A stretch of DNA of 64,000 nucleotides from CAYVIB01 sp964451365 (GCA_964451365.1 CAYVIB010000019.1:30388-94387); one strand, 5' to 3'. Shown: positions 44,940 to 55,350, counted from the first letter of the stretch. Made by a program: numbers and translations. The notes: generated by a model from the sequence alone, not told the origin.

Positions 44940-46442
44940 TTACGTACCGCAAAAGGTTTGGTAGACTTCCTCGCCCCGCGGGGGCGGCTCCGCGTAATAC
45001 TCCATTCCCGCCTGGTGCAGATGGGGTTTACTCAGCACCTCAACCATTTCATGCATCAATGAATAATCCGCCCGATCCACTGCGGCGCGAATAGCCGCTT
45101 CCACGCGGTGATTTCGCGGAATGTAAAGCGGATTCACCTGCTGCATTTTTTTGGCGATGTCTTCCATTGGCCGTTGTTCTTTTTTAAGGCGCCCGCCCCA
45201 TAATTCCAACCAATCCCGCAAACTATTACGCATTGGACTTTCTTCCGCTTTATTATCGCTTATCATAAAGTCGGACAGCGAACGGAAGGTCAGCGTAAAA
45301 TCCAGCTGATGCTTTTGCATCAAATCCATTAGGGATTCCATCAACTCCTTGTCCCCATCCTGTTCGGTTGCCAAACCAATCTTGCGTCGCATGCCGGCCA
45401 GCCAATAACGTTCGAAAACTTGCGGGAATTTCGCCAGGTGTTCCTCCGCGGTAGTCACTGCCTTATCCATATCGGCGTCCAACAACGGCAACAAGCATTC
45501 GGCCAGGCGAGTTAAATTCCATAACGCGATACCAGCCTGGTTTCGATAGGCGTAACGCCCGCCGGTGTCGATGGAACTGAAAACCGTTGCCGCGTCGTAG
45601 CGGTCCATAAACGCGCACGGACCGTAATCAATTGTTTCACCGCTGATGCTCATATTGTCGGTGTTCATTACGCCGTGGATAAAACCGTGATGCAACCAAC
45701 TCGCCACCAGAGAGGCCTGTGCGTCCATCACCGCATCCAACAACGCGATGTACGAATTACCTTCCGTCTGGCGAATTTCGGGATAATGACGGTCGATGCA
45801 AAAATCCGCCAGCCGCCTGACGGACTCGCCTTTTCCCAGGTTACGGAAATATTCGAAGGTGCCGATCCTCACATGGCTGGCAGCGACACGCGTTAATACC
45901 GCGCCCGGTAATGGGGTTTCGCGGTAGACTGTTTCTCCCGTAGTGACTGCCGCCAAAGCGCGCGTGGTTTTGATACCGAGTGCATGCATGGCTTCACTGA
46001 CGATGTATTCACGCACCACCGGCCCCACGGCGGCACGTCCATCGCCGTTGCGGGAAAACGGCGTGGGGCCGGCGCCCTTCAACTGGATATCCCTCGGCCG
46101 TCCATTTCGATCGACAACCTCGCCCAGCAGTATTGCACGACCATCGCCCAATTGCGGGTTGAAGTAGCCGAACTGGTGGCCCGCATAGGCCTGGGCCAGC
46201 GGTTCGGCGCCCGGTGGTATTGCGTTACCGGCCAGCATCGCAATGCCATCGCTGCTTTCCAGTGCAATAACATCCAGCCCCAGTTCCCCGGCAAGGCGGT
46301 GGTTAACCTTGATCAGCGCGGGCGCGCGCACAGGCGTGGGGTTTAGCCGGACATAGAAATGCCCGGGCAGGCGGGCGTAGCGGTTTGAAAACGTCAAACC
46401 GGCAAATTTCTCAGGCAAGTTGTGTTGATTCGATTCAGGCAT
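44940..46442 (-). CDS. selO: SelO/YdiU-family protein adenylyltransferase
   Basis: 500 residues, usual SelO length. SelO is a pseudokinase that AMPylates proteins and is linked to the oxidative-stress response. Family blocks are present: QLGDGRAILLGEV, KGAGPTPFSRNGDGRAAVGP, REYIVSEAMHALGI, and the active-site region HGVMNTDNMSISGETIDYGPCAF. The C-terminus ends YQTFCGT, with the conserved cysteine three residues from the end. It is not selenocysteine here. The gene stands apart from its neighbours. Confidence 0.95.
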   Translation of the reverse strand: MPESNQHNLPEKFAGLTFSNRYARLPGHFYVRLNPTPVRAPALIKVNHRLAGELGLDVIALESSDGIAMLAGNAIPPGAEPLAQAYAGHQFGYFNPQLGDGRAILLGEVVDRNGRPRDIQLKGAGPTPFSRNGDGRAAVGPVVREYIVSEAMHALGIKTTRALAAVTTGETVYRETPLPGAVLTRVAASHVRIGTFEYFRNLGKGESVRRLADFCIDRHYPEIRQTEGNSYIALLDAVMDAQASLVASWLHHGFIHGVMNTDNMSISGETIDYGPCAFMDRYDAATVFSSIDTGGRYAYRNQAGIALWNLTRLAECLLPLLDADMDKAVTTAEEHLAKFPQVFERYWLAGMRRKIGLATEQDGDKELMESLMDLMQKHQLDFTLTFRSLSDFMISDNKAEESPMRNSLRDWLELWGGRLKKEQRPMEDIAKKMQQVNPLYIPRNHRVEAAIRAAVDRADYSLMHEMVEVLSKPHLHQAGMEYYAEPPPRGEEVYQTFCGT

Positions 46443-46543
46443 TGTTTGGCTTGGACACGTTTGATGGCGAAAGGTTATGTTACAGATGTTGCAGGTTGTG
46501 TCGAGCCTCGGTAGAGGAGAGGGTCCCGCACTTCGGGCAAGAA

Positions 46544-47746
46544 CTAATGGGAATTCAAATAAATATTCAACACCGGTCGGGCAACCTGCTGCAACCGCTG
46601 CCTCGCTTGCGCCTCGTCCCGCTTTTCCATCGTGTAGGTCAACAAGTCAACTACCGCCAAAGTGCAAGGATGACTGAATTCGCCCACCTTTTCCAACTGA
46701 TGTATCAACCCCCGGTGCCGGATTAAAACAAAACCGACAAACCACGCCGGGTCCATTTCCTCATCACTATCGTGAAACTGCTCCCACAAATCATACAGTT
46801 CCGGCTCGTTGCGCTCTTCCACCTCGTCCACCGCCCAGGCGGTGTGATGCTCGAACAGGTAGCACCAAAGCAGCAGGTAAAAACTGTTTTCTCCCAGGTG
46901 CCGGTGCGCCGTTGCCAGCCGCTGTAACAGGATAGGCTGCTCGAAGAGTAACGGTTCCGCGTTAAGCCTTTCCTTCACGGCGGCCCAGTCGGGAATTTCC
47001 GCCAGCGCATAACTCGCATGATTTTTGGGTGTTTGCGGATCATAAGGAATGTCCCGCATGCCGCCGGCAAGACGCTGCCAGGCAAAAGCCAGGTAGTCAC
47101 GCGCCTGGGAGCCCAAAATTTCCCGGGCGAGCGGTTGCACTTCCATTTCCAGGCCGTTTACTTCCTCTTCCAGCATTGCCAAAAATTCTTCGCTGTTATC
47201 CGGCTCCAACGGGTTTGCTTCCATATGGCAACCGTAGTTGACCAGATCCTGGTAAACACCCAGGCGCGGGTGCGCGCTGTTTACTTTCCCCAACTCCCGC
47301 AGCTTTTCACTTGCCTTGCTGAACATCCGGTTTTCCAGCGCGTTGCACAAATCGTTTTCCACGCCGACATCCGCATTGTCGAGAAAAATATCCATCTGCG
47401 GCAGATCCTGTGCACGCTGCCAGTTTTGGGTCAGGCTGCGGTTAAGGTCCTTATTGCGACTGGCGTTAAGCTCCGCACCACCATCGGTATTCCATTGGAA
47501 ATACGGTTTGGGTGAATTAATCAGCTTTAAACGCCGGCAAAATTCTTCCGTCTCGCTCACCACACTATCCAGTTCCGTCGCATCCAACTTTATACACTTA
47601 TCCAGAAAATCAATTTCGCCGTTGCGCCAACTATCGTAGTCGGCGTATTCCAGGTAATTGGTCGCGAGCAACCAGTCAATGAGACAGAAATTGCCATTTT
47701 TGCTGAAGTGCTTTTCAACGCTGTAGAGATTGATATTTTCGTTCAT
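46544..47746 (-). CDS. Conserved protein of unknown function, partner of the SNF2 helicase
   Basis: 400 residues, soluble and mostly helical, rich in acidic residues and tryptophan, with no motif I recognise. The ATG overlaps the stop of the SNF2 helicase gene by four bases (ATGA), so the two are translated together and probably work together. The helical C-terminal half (LQRLATAHRHLGENSFYLLLW onwards) has a repeat-like character. Confidence 0.75.
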   Translation of the reverse strand: MNENINLYSVEKHFSKNGNFCLIDWLLATNYLEYADYDSWRNGEIDFLDKCIKLDATELDSVVSETEEFCRRLKLINSPKPYFQWNTDGGAELNASRNKDLNRSLTQNWQRAQDLPQMDIFLDNADVGVENDLCNALENRMFSKASEKLRELGKVNSAHPRLGVYQDLVNYGCHMEANPLEPDNSEEFLAMLEEEVNGLEMEVQPLAREILGSQARDYLAFAWQRLAGGMRDIPYDPQTPKNHASYALAEIPDWAAVKERLNAEPLLFEQPILLQRLATAHRHLGENSFYLLLWCYLFEHHTAWAVDEVEERNEPELYDLWEQFHDSDEEMDPAWFVGFVLIRHRGLIHQLEKVGEFSHPCTLAVVDLLTYTMEKRDEAQARQRLQQVARPVLNIYLNSH

Positions 47747-50595
47747 CGTTGGGTTTCCGATTGCCAGAGCAGCAGCAAGTCTTCCAGCTTCAATGAAAAT
47801 TGCCGGCCCGAAAGCTCCGCCTGTTGGTTAACGTGCTCACCCAGAGCAAACTTGCGCTCCTGCATTTTCACAATTTTTTCTTCGATGGTGTCTTCCATTA
47901 TCAATTTATAAACAAACACCGGTTTATCCTGGCCGATGCGGTGCGCGCGGTCGCTGGCCTGCTCTTCCGCCGCGCTGTTCCACCAGGGGTCGAAATGAAT
48001 AACGGTATCGGCGCGGGTCAAATTCAGGCCGACACCACCCGCTTTTAAACTGATTAAAAACACCGGCGCCTCGCCATTCTGGAAAGCGTCCACTTTTTCC
48101 TGCCGGTTTTTTGTTTCACCGGTTAATAACTGGTATTTAATTTGATGGTTGTCGAGATCTTCCGCCAACAAATCCAGCATACGGGTGAACTGCGAAAATA
48201 CCAGCAGATTACTGCCCTCGTCCACCAGTTCCCGAATCATATCGATGCAATGCCGGCGCTTGGCGGACTGGATATCCCCGGCGCTCAGCAATGCCGGATC
48301 GCAACAGGCCTGCCGCAATCGTGTAAGCGCGGACAGCAGAATTATCTGCTGTGTTCCCGCACCGTCCGCGTTTTGCATCTGCTGTTCGATATCGGTGGCG
48401 GTTTGCTTTTTCAGCGACTCGTAAAAATCGCGCTGGTCATCGTCCATATCGATGGTTTGATGGATAACCGTTTTTGGCGGCAGGTCCTGTGCAATCCGGC
48501 CTTTGGTGCGCCGGAGCATAAACGGCGCGATATGCTGCAGCAGCTTTTCCAGGCGGCGCGCATCCGCCTGCTCTTCGACGGGTTTGCGATAGTGCTCGCG
48601 AAAGTGCGAATAATCCCCAAGGCATCCCGGTAGCAAAAAGTCAAAGATCGACCACAACTCGCCCAGATGATTTTCCACCGGCGTGCCCGACAAACACAAA
48701 CGATGCGCAGCCGGTATTTCCACCACTGCGCGTCGAACCTGCGTCTGACGGTTTTTGATTACCTGCGCTTCATCCAGAATCAGCCAACTTAATTTTTGCG
48801 CGCGCCAGAATTCAAGGTCCCGCACCACCAGGTGATAACTGCTAATCAGCACATGATATTTTTTCAGTTCCGGCCAATGCTTGTTCCGGTCACCGCCATG
48901 TAGAACAAGGCAACTGAGGTGCGGCGCAAATCGCTGCAATTCGTGTTGCCAGTTGTGCAGCAGGCTGGTGGGCACCACAATCAGTGCGGGTTGCTTCAAT
49001 CGACCCTGCTCGTGTTCCAGGCATAAATGGGCAATGGTTTGAAGGGTTTTACCCAGCCCCATATCATCGGCGAGCAAACCATTTACGCTCCTTGCGGCAA
49101 GGTGCTGCAGCCAACACACGCCCAACCACTGGTACGGGCGCAATTCCGCCTGCAAACCCGGAACCTTGTTTTGTCGCACAAGCGGCGTACTGCATATATC
49201 GCGCGCCTGTTTCAGCAGGTCCAGGCTGTCCTGCCAGTCAGTAGTGGCCGGCAGGGTTTCCGCAATGGCGGACAAACGTGTTATCTGGTTTCGATGCAGG
49301 CGAACTTCGTTTTTCGCAATAAGATCGGCTATCTCTTCGTAGAGTTCTGACACCTGTTTGGGCAGCAATAATATCAAGCCATTTTCCAAAACAATTTTCT
49401 TTTGCTGGGCAAACCCTTCGAGGGCGCGCAACCGGGACAGCATATCGAGTAAATGAACGATCTGTCCGTCGACTTCCACTCCGATGGAAAACGTGTAACC
49501 GTCTTCACCACTTTCGTTAATGGCTGCGCTCCATTTTCGAGCGCTGACAAAAGGATAGCGAAATGTTTTATTGAAAATAATGTGGAAGCCGTTTTCTTCC
49601 AGCCAATCCCGCCGGTTTATCAACAGATCCTGCCAAATGCTTTCGCGGTCCGTAGTCCAACCCTGCCCCTCGGAAGGGGTAAGGCCCGCCTCCGCCAAAC
49701 AGCTTTCCAGTATTTGCCGGAAGTGATTTTCCGCTGAGGGGTTTCTTTCGATACGGTAAAGTTTTTTGCCATCCCAAAGTTGGGTCGAATCCGTTGTCGC
49801 CAGCAAACCAAAATCAGCGGCTTGGTAACCGAATACCAAATGCAACGTATCAGAATTATTTTTAATTGAGCTATCAAAAACCAGCAATGGAACGACATCC
49901 GAATCAACTGTTGCGACAGGTACTTTCACCGGCAAAGGCAGGTTGAGCTCCTGCCATTGCGTACCATTTCGGACGAGAAATTCAGCTACGTCATCCGCTG
50001 CCAATGTCAACGGCGCGCTGTCTGCCACCGCAAGGGCATCAGGTACCAGCCCATGGTCGCTTTCGCCCACCTGCCGACGAACCGGGTCATAAACCAGCGG
50101 CTCTGCATTGTCTGCATCCGACAAAAACAGCAGTTGATAACCCGGCAATACCTCCCAGGCCAGGCGCTGCAGTCCGTCCATACCCACCCGCCAGGTCAGG
50201 CTTGTTTTTATCGCTTCCGCCGCGGATACGGTTGTGTATTTATTTTCACCAAACATGATAAAACACGTTCCGTTTTTAATTGCTTTCAGCAGCGGTGCGC
50301 GCGCCACCGACGGCAGCTTTCGTTTGCTCTCACCCACCCAGTTGGGGTCAGTGTCGACCAGCAGTCGGATAAACGCAACATCATCGGCTGTGAGGAAATA
50401 AGGCGGCCTTTCCAGGTGCGACCGCTGAACCGGGTAAGAGGTTGCCGGATACACACGGGTACCGCCACGGGATTCCGACAGGAACAGCTCAAGATGTAGA
50501 CGCCGTGTGACAGGCTCGATATGCAGGACATAACACAAACGCGTGTCCTGCTCCGGTTTGGCCTGCTGGTCGCGTAATTTGGCTAGGAAACTCAT
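47743..50595 (-). CDS. SNF2-family DEAD/DEAH-box helicase
   Basis: 950 residues. The N-terminal 480 residues are an uncharacterised region, followed by the two helicase lobes. Lobe 1 has LADDMGLGKTLQTI near residue 511 and DEAQ near residue 607; lobe 2 has LVFSQFTRMLDLLAEDL, GGVGLNLTRADTVIHFDPWW and RAHRIGQDKPVFVYKLI. This is the SNF2/Rad54-like or HepA-like subgroup of double-stranded DNA translocases that remodel protein-DNA complexes and not conventional helicases. It overlaps the partner gene downstream. No restriction or phage-defence genes are adjacent. Confidence 0.93.
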   Translation of the reverse strand: MSFLAKLRDQQAKPEQDTRLCYVLHIEPVTRRLHLELFLSESRGGTRVYPATSYPVQRSHLERPPYFLTADDVAFIRLLVDTDPNWVGESKRKLPSVARAPLLKAIKNGTCFIMFGENKYTTVSAAEAIKTSLTWRVGMDGLQRLAWEVLPGYQLLFLSDADNAEPLVYDPVRRQVGESDHGLVPDALAVADSAPLTLAADDVAEFLVRNGTQWQELNLPLPVKVPVATVDSDVVPLLVFDSSIKNNSDTLHLVFGYQAADFGLLATTDSTQLWDGKKLYRIERNPSAENHFRQILESCLAEAGLTPSEGQGWTTDRESIWQDLLINRRDWLEENGFHIIFNKTFRYPFVSARKWSAAINESGEDGYTFSIGVEVDGQIVHLLDMLSRLRALEGFAQQKKIVLENGLILLLPKQVSELYEEIADLIAKNEVRLHRNQITRLSAIAETLPATTDWQDSLDLLKQARDICSTPLVRQNKVPGLQAELRPYQWLGVCWLQHLAARSVNGLLADDMGLGKTLQTIAHLCLEHEQGRLKQPALIVVPTSLLHNWQHELQRFAPHLSCLVLHGGDRNKHWPELKKYHVLISSYHLVVRDLEFWRAQKLSWLILDEAQVIKNRQTQVRRAVVEIPAAHRLCLSGTPVENHLGELWSIFDFLLPGCLGDYSHFREHYRKPVEEQADARRLEKLLQHIAPFMLRRTKGRIAQDLPPKTVIHQTIDMDDDQRDFYESLKKQTATDIEQQMQNADGAGTQQIILLSALTRLRQACCDPALLSAGDIQSAKRRHCIDMIRELVDEGSNLLVFSQFTRMLDLLAEDLDNHQIKYQLLTGETKNRQEKVDAFQNGEAPVFLISLKAGGVGLNLTRADTVIHFDPWWNSAAEEQASDRAHRIGQDKPVFVYKLIMEDTIEEKIVKMQERKFALGEHVNQQAELSGRQFSLKLEDLLLLWQSETQR

Positions 50596-50855
50596 TGTCC
50601 GGGTATGACGGGGAAAAAGGCGGCATTGTACACCGGTTGCGAAGCACCGGGTACCGGAGCGAATCGATCATGTGATGTACAGTCACTCACCTTGGTGCGG
50701 TGAGTTGCGCCCGCTTAACGATCAGCTACGAACACTACGCTGCAGTCTTTCGTAGCCCTCCGATGTAATTTGTTCAAAACAGGCATCCAGTTCCTGAAAA
50801 TATCCCATCGCGCTTTCCAATTACTTTTGCCACTTCGTCTCCATTCGAGATGAGT

Positions 50856-51188
50856 TTAACGAATAGAGATATATCCAATATGGCAGTAATCATTCCAGCC
50901 AGCATTTTTGTTTGCATAAAGCGTGACCGAGGTACCCGCCATTTTCGCAGCCAACAGTACGCTGACTGCCGCTTGATAGTTACCATCTGACTTGTTTATG
51001 TATGCCCAGGTATATTGATTACCGCACAGAGACGGATTGTTTTCTAGTGTAACTCTAAGCCCTGCATTGTCTCCGTTCTTAGTTTCAACGTCTATTTGCT
51101 TGATTTTTCCATTTACTGTTCCATCCCATGCAGCGAACACTGGGCACGAGAAAACTATTAAAGCCAATATGTATTTTATTTTACTCAA
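50856..51188 (-). CDS. Small secreted protein, family member 1
   Basis: 110 residues with a signal peptide (MSKIKYILALIVFSCPVFA, cleavage about residue 19). The mature domain has the pattern GxIxxIDVET...GLRVTLENN, a central YINKSDGNYQAAVSVLLAAKMAGTSVTLYA and a C-terminal CHIGYISIR, with two cysteines likely to form a disulfide. A protein at 57017-57358 shares this layout. The family is not one I can name; it is AT-rich and probably periplasmic or extracellular. Confidence 0.72.
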   Translation of the reverse strand: MSKIKYILALIVFSCPVFAAWDGTVNGKIKQIDVETKNGDNAGLRVTLENNPSLCGNQYTWAYINKSDGNYQAAVSVLLAAKMAGTSVTLYANKNAGWNDYCHIGYISIR

Positions 51189-51588
51189 AGGTTAATCTCC
51201 ATTTTCTTAAATGTTTTGCAAATACCAGATTATAGAATCCATATGCTCACAATGTTCGGATGCCGGCCATTTTGATGGTCGGGGACAATTGCATAATGAG
51301 CGGTACTTTCGCAGTTGTCAGGGTTGTCAGCAATATCTGGAACAGCAACCTCCATGTATTATTGATATATATTCGAAATAACTCCAGTCGCTGTTCCGTT
51401 GCTTGAATTCACAAATGTCGAGACCAGTAATAAATTTATCAATCACTGCTCATTGTTTTCGACGTCAGATTTCTTCGATTATTACCGTTAACGAACGGGT
51501 TTCGAGCTAAGAGCCGAATCTCCACCAAATTTGTTTTAAACTTGTTCGCACCCTATTTCTGATCAAGGGATTGGCAAACCGGGAAACT
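51189..51588. other. Non-coding stretch
   Basis: A 400-bp stretch upstream of the small secreted-protein gene and downstream of the NfeD gene. It holds no convincing gene or strong hairpin; the promoter of the secreted-protein gene should lie near its left end. Confidence 0.45.
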
Positions 51589-52935
51589 CTACAAATAAGC
51601 TTTCCGAACCACCAACCTATCCCCCTTTTGTTCAACCACTACAACCGGGTCGCCAGCGCGCAGGGAATCAAGCGTTTCCGCCGGCCAGCGTTGTTCATCC
51701 ACCAACACCAGACCTTCCCGATCAAAACCGACCATGGCTTCGCCGGTTTTACCGACCACACGTTTCGTTCGTTTGTCACCGCCCGCCAGAACACTACGCG
51801 AGACAAGGAAGGTGGTTAACAACATGGCGCCGCTGACCGCCACGCTGATCGAAAAAATCTCGCTCCGGTATTCAACCGACACCGGTGCGTCAAACAGGTT
51901 AAGACTGCCCAGAATAAAAGCGATTGCGCCGCCGATACCCAACACACCAAAACCGGCGATGAAGTATTCGGCCACCATCAGGCCAATACCGAAAAACAAC
52001 AACAGCAGAAAGCCAATATTGACCGGCAGGGTCTGCACGCCCACCAGCCCCAGAATAACCGCAATAACGCCCAGTACACCGGGAAAAGCGAGCCCCGGGC
52101 TTAGAATTTCGACGTAGATGGCCAGCATGCCAAACGACAGCAGCAGGTGCGCTATTTGCGGGCTGGCGACCAGTTGCAGCAAGCGGTCAACCAGACGCGG
52201 CTGAACGGGCACCACCTCGCTATCGGCCACATTGAGCGTAACCGTCTCGCCGTGAAATTCGATCTCCCGGCCACTGACCGCACTGAGCAAGCCGGAGAAT
52301 TCTTCCACCACCAAATCCACCACGCCCGCCGCCTCAGCTTCCATGGCGGTCATGCTTTCGGCGTCCGAAACAAAACGCTCCGCCACGTCGGCATTGCGGC
52401 TCCGACGCTCGGCGATACTGCGCATAAACGCGCGGCTGTCATTCATGATTTTTTTGCCAAGGGTGCCGCCGATATCCGAACCGTCGCCGGCGATGGGCGA
52501 TGCCGCGCCGAGATTGGTACCAGCGCTCATCGCCGCAACATGGGTGGAAAGCAGGATAAAAGCGCCGGCAGATGTGGCACTGGCGCCGGTGGGGCCGACA
52601 TAGCCGATCACCGGCACCCGCGACTCCTGTATCGCACCCACCATGTCGCGGGTGCTGCTGATCAGGCCGCCGGGTGTGTCGATTCGCACAATCAGTGCCG
52701 AGGCACCATTGGATTCCGCCGTCTCAATCGCGCGCTCCAGTAACGCAGTGGCACCGGGGCTGATGGCGCCGTCAATGTCCACCAGGTAGACCGGCTTGTT
52801 TCTATCGGTTTGCCCCTGGACCAGCCCCGCCACACCCACGGCAAACACCAGCAATAGGATACCGGCCCGTAATGATTTGCCAGTACGGAAGCATCGCCAG
52901 AACAGAAGCGATTTACTGCCAACCAGGTTACACAT
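51589..52935 (-). CDS. NfeD-family membrane serine protease (ClpP class)
   Basis: 448 residues. After an N-terminal membrane helix comes a ClpP-class serine protease domain (IVRIDTPGGLISST, then GPTGASATSAGAFILLS with the catalytic serine, and the lysine-bearing GGTLGKKIMND region). Three to five membrane helices follow, then a C-terminal NfeD OB-fold domain (VGKTGEAMVGFDREGLVLVD). Such long NfeD proteins cleave the hydrophobic C-terminus of partner stomatins. The stop of the stomatin gene before it and its own start touch by one base, so they are one operon. Length matches the long (1b) class. Confidence 0.9.
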   Translation of the reverse strand: MCNLVGSKSLLFWRCFRTGKSLRAGILLLVFAVGVAGLVQGQTDRNKPVYLVDIDGAISPGATALLERAIETAESNGASALIVRIDTPGGLISSTRDMVGAIQESRVPVIGYVGPTGASATSAGAFILLSTHVAAMSAGTNLGAASPIAGDGSDIGGTLGKKIMNDSRAFMRSIAERRSRNADVAERFVSDAESMTAMEAEAAGVVDLVVEEFSGLLSAVSGREIEFHGETVTLNVADSEVVPVQPRLVDRLLQLVASPQIAHLLLSFGMLAIYVEILSPGLAFPGVLGVIAVILGLVGVQTLPVNIGFLLLLFFGIGLMVAEYFIAGFGVLGIGGAIAFILGSLNLFDAPVSVEYRSEIFSISVAVSGAMLLTTFLVSRSVLAGGDKRTKRVVGKTGEAMVGFDREGLVLVDEQRWPAETLDSLRAGDPVVVVEQKGDRLVVRKAYL

Positions 52936-53867
52936 CAGGCGGGCTTGTTCTCGATTTTCAGCTCCAGCGCTTCCAGCAACTGGTTCATATTGGTGAGGTC
53001 GGCCGGGAAAATCACCGCAGTTTCCGCGTCGGCCAGATGCCCGATATTGCCGATGTACTTTTCCGACAGGTTGAGCTTAATCGCCTCCTGCCCGCCGGGT
53101 TGCACCACCGCCGCGCCGATTTTTTCGATGGAATTTGCGGTGGCGGTGGCCAGCGCCAGTATCTCCGACGCCCGGCCCTCGGCCTCGTTAATCAACCGTT
53201 GCCGCTCACCCTCGGAGAGGTTGATCAACTCGCGCATGGTGCCCTCGGAGGTATTGATGCGGCTCTGCTTGTCCCCCTCGGCGCGGGCCAGAATCGCCCG
53301 CCGTTCGCGCTCGGCGTTCACCTGTTTCTCCATCGCATTCTGCACCGTGTGGGGCGGCTTGATATTCTTGATTTCGTACCGGTGCACATGCACACCCCAG
53401 GATTCGCCGGCGGCATTCAGCGTATCCACCACCGCCTGGCTGATCATGTCGCGCTCTTCGAAGGTCTTGTCCAGCTCCAGGGTGCCGATTACGGACCGGG
53501 TGGTAGTCTGGGCCAACTGCATCGCGGCAAAGCGGTAGTTGGTGACGCCGTAGGTGGCTTTCACCGGATCGGCCACGGACATATAAATCACCCCGTCCAC
53601 CTCAACCTGCACTTCATCCTTGGAAAAACATTCCTGCGGCGGCACATCGATAGTCTCCTCGCGCAAATCCTGCATCGCCGTCACCTTGTCGAGAAACGGC
53701 ATCAACACATGAAAGCCCGGCCCCAGCGTGGCGTGGTACCGGCCAAGACGCTCGACGATCAACGCCGTGCGTGTGGAAACAATGCGAATGGAGCGAAACA
53801 ATTTGAAAATAATAACCAGAAAGATCACGCCCCATACGACAAAATTAAACAGTTCTACCTGACTCAT
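52935..53867 (-). CDS. SPFH/stomatin-like (slipin) membrane protein 1
   Basis: 310 residues. An N-terminal membrane helix is followed by an SPFH domain (VERLGRYHATLGPGFHVLMPFLDKV) and a coiled-coil with repeats such as NAERERRAILARAEGDKQ and LINLSEGERQRLINEAEGRA. It forms oligomeric rings in the inner membrane in this family. It overlaps the second SPFH gene by four bases (ATGA) and the downstream NfeD protease by one base, so it is the probable substrate or partner of that protease. Confidence 0.93.
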   Translation of the reverse strand: MSQVELFNFVVWGVIFLVIIFKLFRSIRIVSTRTALIVERLGRYHATLGPGFHVLMPFLDKVTAMQDLREETIDVPPQECFSKDEVQVEVDGVIYMSVADPVKATYGVTNYRFAAMQLAQTTTRSVIGTLELDKTFEERDMISQAVVDTLNAAGESWGVHVHRYEIKNIKPPHTVQNAMEKQVNAERERRAILARAEGDKQSRINTSEGTMRELINLSEGERQRLINEAEGRASEILALATATANSIEKIGAAVVQPGGQEAIKLNLSEKYIGNIGHLADAETAVIFPADLTNMNQLLEALELKIENKPA

Positions 53868-54802
53868 TTGCCTGCTCCTTCTCTGCCGCCAAGTGTAGAT
53901 TGTGTGCCGAGGTTTTGCCTGAGCGCCGTCAACAGCCCTTTGATATGAGCGAGATCGGTTGGCAGCACGGACACATTCGCGCCCCGCAATATTTCGCCGG
54001 TGCGGTTGATATAGTCCTCCACCAGGCGCATTTTTACCGCGTATTCGCCACCCGGTTTGGTAATGGCCTGCGCCACTTTGCGCACGCCCTCGGCAGACGC
54101 CTCCGCGAGAATTTCAATTTCCCGCGCGCGCCCCAGCGCTTCATTAATACGTTTTTGCTTTTCGCCTTCAGAAATATTAATGGCTTCCTGGCGGTAACCT
54201 TCGGATACCAGAATCTTGGACTCCTTGCCGGCCGTGGCCAGGGTAATGTCCGCCCGTTTTTCCCGCTCGGCTTCCATTTGTTTTTCCAGCGTGTGCACTA
54301 CCTGGGGCGACGGGGCAATATTTTTGATTTCGTAGCGCATCACTTTTATGCCCCAGGGGTCCGACGCTTTATCGATCTCCCGCACAATCGACTCATTCAG
54401 TTTATCGCGCTCATAAAACGTGTCGCCCAGGGTCAATTTGCCGATTTCCGAACGCATGGTGGTTTGCGCCAGATTGATACTGGCCATCTGGTAATCGCCA
54501 ATACCATAACTGGCCCGCTTCGGGTCCATCACCTTCAGGTACACCAGCCCGTCCACCGTCACCTGAATATTGTCCTTGGTGATACAACTTTGCGCGGGGA
54601 TATCGAACACCTGCTCGCGAATTTCGTGGCGGTAGGCCACCTTGTCCAGAAACGGCACGATAATATGAAAACCGGGCTCCAGCACCCGCCTGAAATTACC
54701 AAAGCGTTCCAGCACGCAGGCCTGGCGCATGGGGACAATAATCATCAACTTCCAGAGAATGATCCCCGCCAGCAAAATAAACACGGTAAACGTGGTGAAC
54801 AT
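53864..54802 (-). CDS. SPFH/stomatin-like membrane protein 2
   Basis: 312 residues, a second SPFH protein (VLERFGNFRRVLEPGFHIIVPFLDKV) with an N-terminal helix and a coiled coil containing ATAGKESKILVSEGYRQEAINISEGEKQK. It resembles E. coli QmcA/YbbK in layout. It is paralogous to, but clearly different from, the next gene with which it overlaps by four bases. Two SPFH proteins in one operon suggest a hetero-oligomeric ring. Confidence 0.93.
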   Translation of the reverse strand: MFTTFTVFILLAGIILWKLMIIVPMRQACVLERFGNFRRVLEPGFHIIVPFLDKVAYRHEIREQVFDIPAQSCITKDNIQVTVDGLVYLKVMDPKRASYGIGDYQMASINLAQTTMRSEIGKLTLGDTFYERDKLNESIVREIDKASDPWGIKVMRYEIKNIAPSPQVVHTLEKQMEAEREKRADITLATAGKESKILVSEGYRQEAINISEGEKQKRINEALGRAREIEILAEASAEGVRKVAQAITKPGGEYAVKMRLVEDYINRTGEILRGANVSVLPTDLAHIKGLLTALRQNLGTQSTLGGREGAGK

Positions 54803-54822
54803 AACTAACTCCTGTTATTGAT

Positions 54823-55350
54823 TTATTCGGATGAATTTCCGTTGCCCGGGTTATTCGGGTTACTCTCGTTAGGGCCACTCTGGCTTGGGCCGTTCACATC
54901 AAGCGGCTCGATCACCCAGACCAGATTGTCGCGATAGACGATACGCACCCGGCTGCCTTTTTCCACCGGCTGGTCCGCATGGTAATTGCGGGCGGCCCAG
55001 GTACTGCCGCGAAACATGATGCGCCCCTCCCCATTGGCCGGAATCAATTCCGCCACCTCAACCACCTGGTTATAAGCATCCAGGTCCTCGTCGGTTTTAC
55101 CCTTTTCAACCTGCGCCGGAATAATTTTTTGCACCACACCCCGCAGCCCGAACAGCAGGGCCAGCGAGCCGATAAACCAGGTGGTGAACGCCTGCAGCCA
55201 GCCGTCGATCAGGCCCACATACAGCAGAAGGGAAACCAGGGTGGCGCCAAGGCCGAGGAAAAAGACAATGCCGCCTGGCAGGATGAATTCCAGTAACATC
55301 AGCGCCAGGCCGCCGATAAACCAGAGGATGTATGGTTCCAGGTCCAGCAT
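54823..55350 (-). CDS. Short NfeD-family membrane protein
   Basis: 175 residues. Two or three N-terminal membrane helices (LWFIGGLALMLLEFILPGG and following) are followed by an NfeD OB-fold domain (YNQVVEVAELIPANGEGRIMFRGSTWAARN). It lacks the protease domain. It is first in the operon, 20 bp before the second SPFH gene, as in QmcA-YbbL-like neighbourhoods. Confidence 0.9.
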   Translation of the reverse strand: MLDLEPYILWFIGGLALMLLEFILPGGIVFFLGLGATLVSLLLYVGLIDGWLQAFTTWFIGSLALLFGLRGVVQKIIPAQVEKGKTDEDLDAYNQVVEVAELIPANGEGRIMFRGSTWAARNYHADQPVEKGSRVRIVYRDNLVWVIEPLDVNGPSQSGPNESNPNNPGNGNSSE

